Below are positions 57,171 through 57,767 of a stretch of 57,767 nt of DNA, piece by piece. Origin of the DNA: Welwitschia mirabilis (Eukaryota; Gnetophyta; Gnetopsida; Welwitschiales). Position 1 is the first letter of the stretch; every line of letters begins with the position of its first letter. Made by a program: the position numbers and the translations under genes. Location of the stretch: assembly GCA_051453625.1 (NCBI GenBank), contig JBOZIK010000001.1, positions 73,645,014 through 73,702,780 of the forward strand, read 5' to 3'. The notes beneath the pieces are model-generated. The model saw only the letters and a list, made by a program, of their open reading frames with translations, had not been told where the DNA came from and made no database searches.

Positions 57171-57767
57171 TACAACCAATAGCAATGTCATAAGTTTGTA
57201 TCCTCTATTTCTTCCTAGTTTTTTATCACATGGCAGATACCTTATAAATAGTTTAGGAGATATAAAATTGTTATCGACATACATGAATAAATTTTAAAGA
57301 TAATACCTAACCAATATAATAGAAGGTTATAACTCCAATTAATGGCATTCTAACTTGATATCCGGCCACCCTCTAGATATGAATTGGTACTACTTTAGGT
57401 TTTAAACTATACAAACATAGCTAGGCTCAAATTCAAAGCTTTTACTTCACCTCGATATACCACCAATATAGGTAATACGTGGTATGTGAGATAAATGCAT
57501 TCTTACAAATAACCCCCTCTTTCTTGAATCATCTCTAGATGATGCAACATGATCCATGGATGCCAAGGGCTCAAGATATTAAGTCTTAATAAGTTCATAA
57601 ATGGGTAGGATAGGAGAGTAATGATTAAATCCACTTTTAGAATGGTAATATAAAAAAAATGCAATGCAATCCACCTTAGTGATGAAATCCAAGTATGGGA
57701 ATCAACATTATTAGAATGATATTGATTTAGTCTTTTTCAATGAATATACCATATAAATGCATGTAAA
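57171..57767 (-). repeat. Chromovirus LTR fragment, inverted
   Basis: Read on the minus strand it is collinear with 7280-7885: ATTCATTGAA, GATTTCATCACTAAGGTGG, CTAGCTATGTTTGTATAGTT, ATTAATTGGAGTT, ATATTGGTTAGGT. The last 200 bases of the LTR (7886-8080 equivalent) are missing at the copia boundary. It continues past the window edge. Confidence 0.85.

Overview
This window looks like a gene-poor, strongly AT-rich stretch of nuclear DNA from a large-genome flowering plant. Almost everything recognisable is an old, broken LTR retrotransposon, and the elements are nested inside one another. I see no intact host gene. The species cannot be told from the sequence, but a decayed block of plastid DNA and plant-specific retrotransposon lineages make a plant certain. 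Nearly every coding relic carries stops and changes of the C-to-T / G-to-A kind, as expected of long-methylated heterochromatin. All family calls come from reading translations and junctions by eye; no search was run.

Layout. (1) 1-4089: a minus-strand Athila-like (Ty3/gypsy) LTR piece, then the 3' end of a plus-strand Athila-like element (end of integrase, long 3' region, polypurine tract, 3' LTR into a gap). (2) 4190-11054: a plus-strand chromovirus (Ty3/gypsy): long LTR, tRNA-iMet primer site, gag, protease and the first part of reverse transcriptase (RT). The RT is cut at 11054 by the next element. (3) 11055-20006: Athila-like element C. Its 5' LTR is joined directly to the middle of RT (gag, protease and early RT deleted), followed by the rest of pol, a 3' region with an extra decayed ORF, and a 3' LTR. 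(4) 20007-51992: Athila-like element B, with an LTR tail, a decayed tRNA-Asp-type primer site, gag, protease, RT, RNase H, integrase twice, a 3' region containing a solo LTR of a third family, and a 3' LTR.

Element B is split by a foreign block at 21189-39082. The block is bounded by outer LTRs of a minus-strand Sirevirus-like Ty1/copia family and by near-matching 5-bp flanks. It holds an LTR-internal-LTR-internal array. Both internals run from gag and the pre-integrase domain straight into a separate ORF with its own TATA box and telo-box. No integrase core, RT or RNase H is visible, so this is best read as a non-autonomous Sirevirus derivative carrying a cargo ORF. The right part of the block holds collinear plastid DNA (rpl20-rps18-rpl33-psaJ-trnP-trnW-petG-psbE-psbF-psbL-psbJ-petA, 31724-36950) and an unidentified nuclear gene relic with a retained 91-bp intron.

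(5) 51993-57767: an unassigned stretch, then a plus-strand copia element (LTR, intact tRNA-iMet primer site, gag, protease/pre-integrase, integrase core). It is cut at about 57170 by an inverted fragment of the same chromovirus LTR seen at 7280-7885.

The most interesting signals are the cargo-carrying non-autonomous Sirevirus, nested palindrome arrays (core GTCATC-NN-GATGAC) in the Athila LTRs, the plastid block, and the intron-bearing gene relic. Eight runs of N interrupt the window; one is flanked by an exact 30-bp duplication and is probably an unmerged contig overlap.
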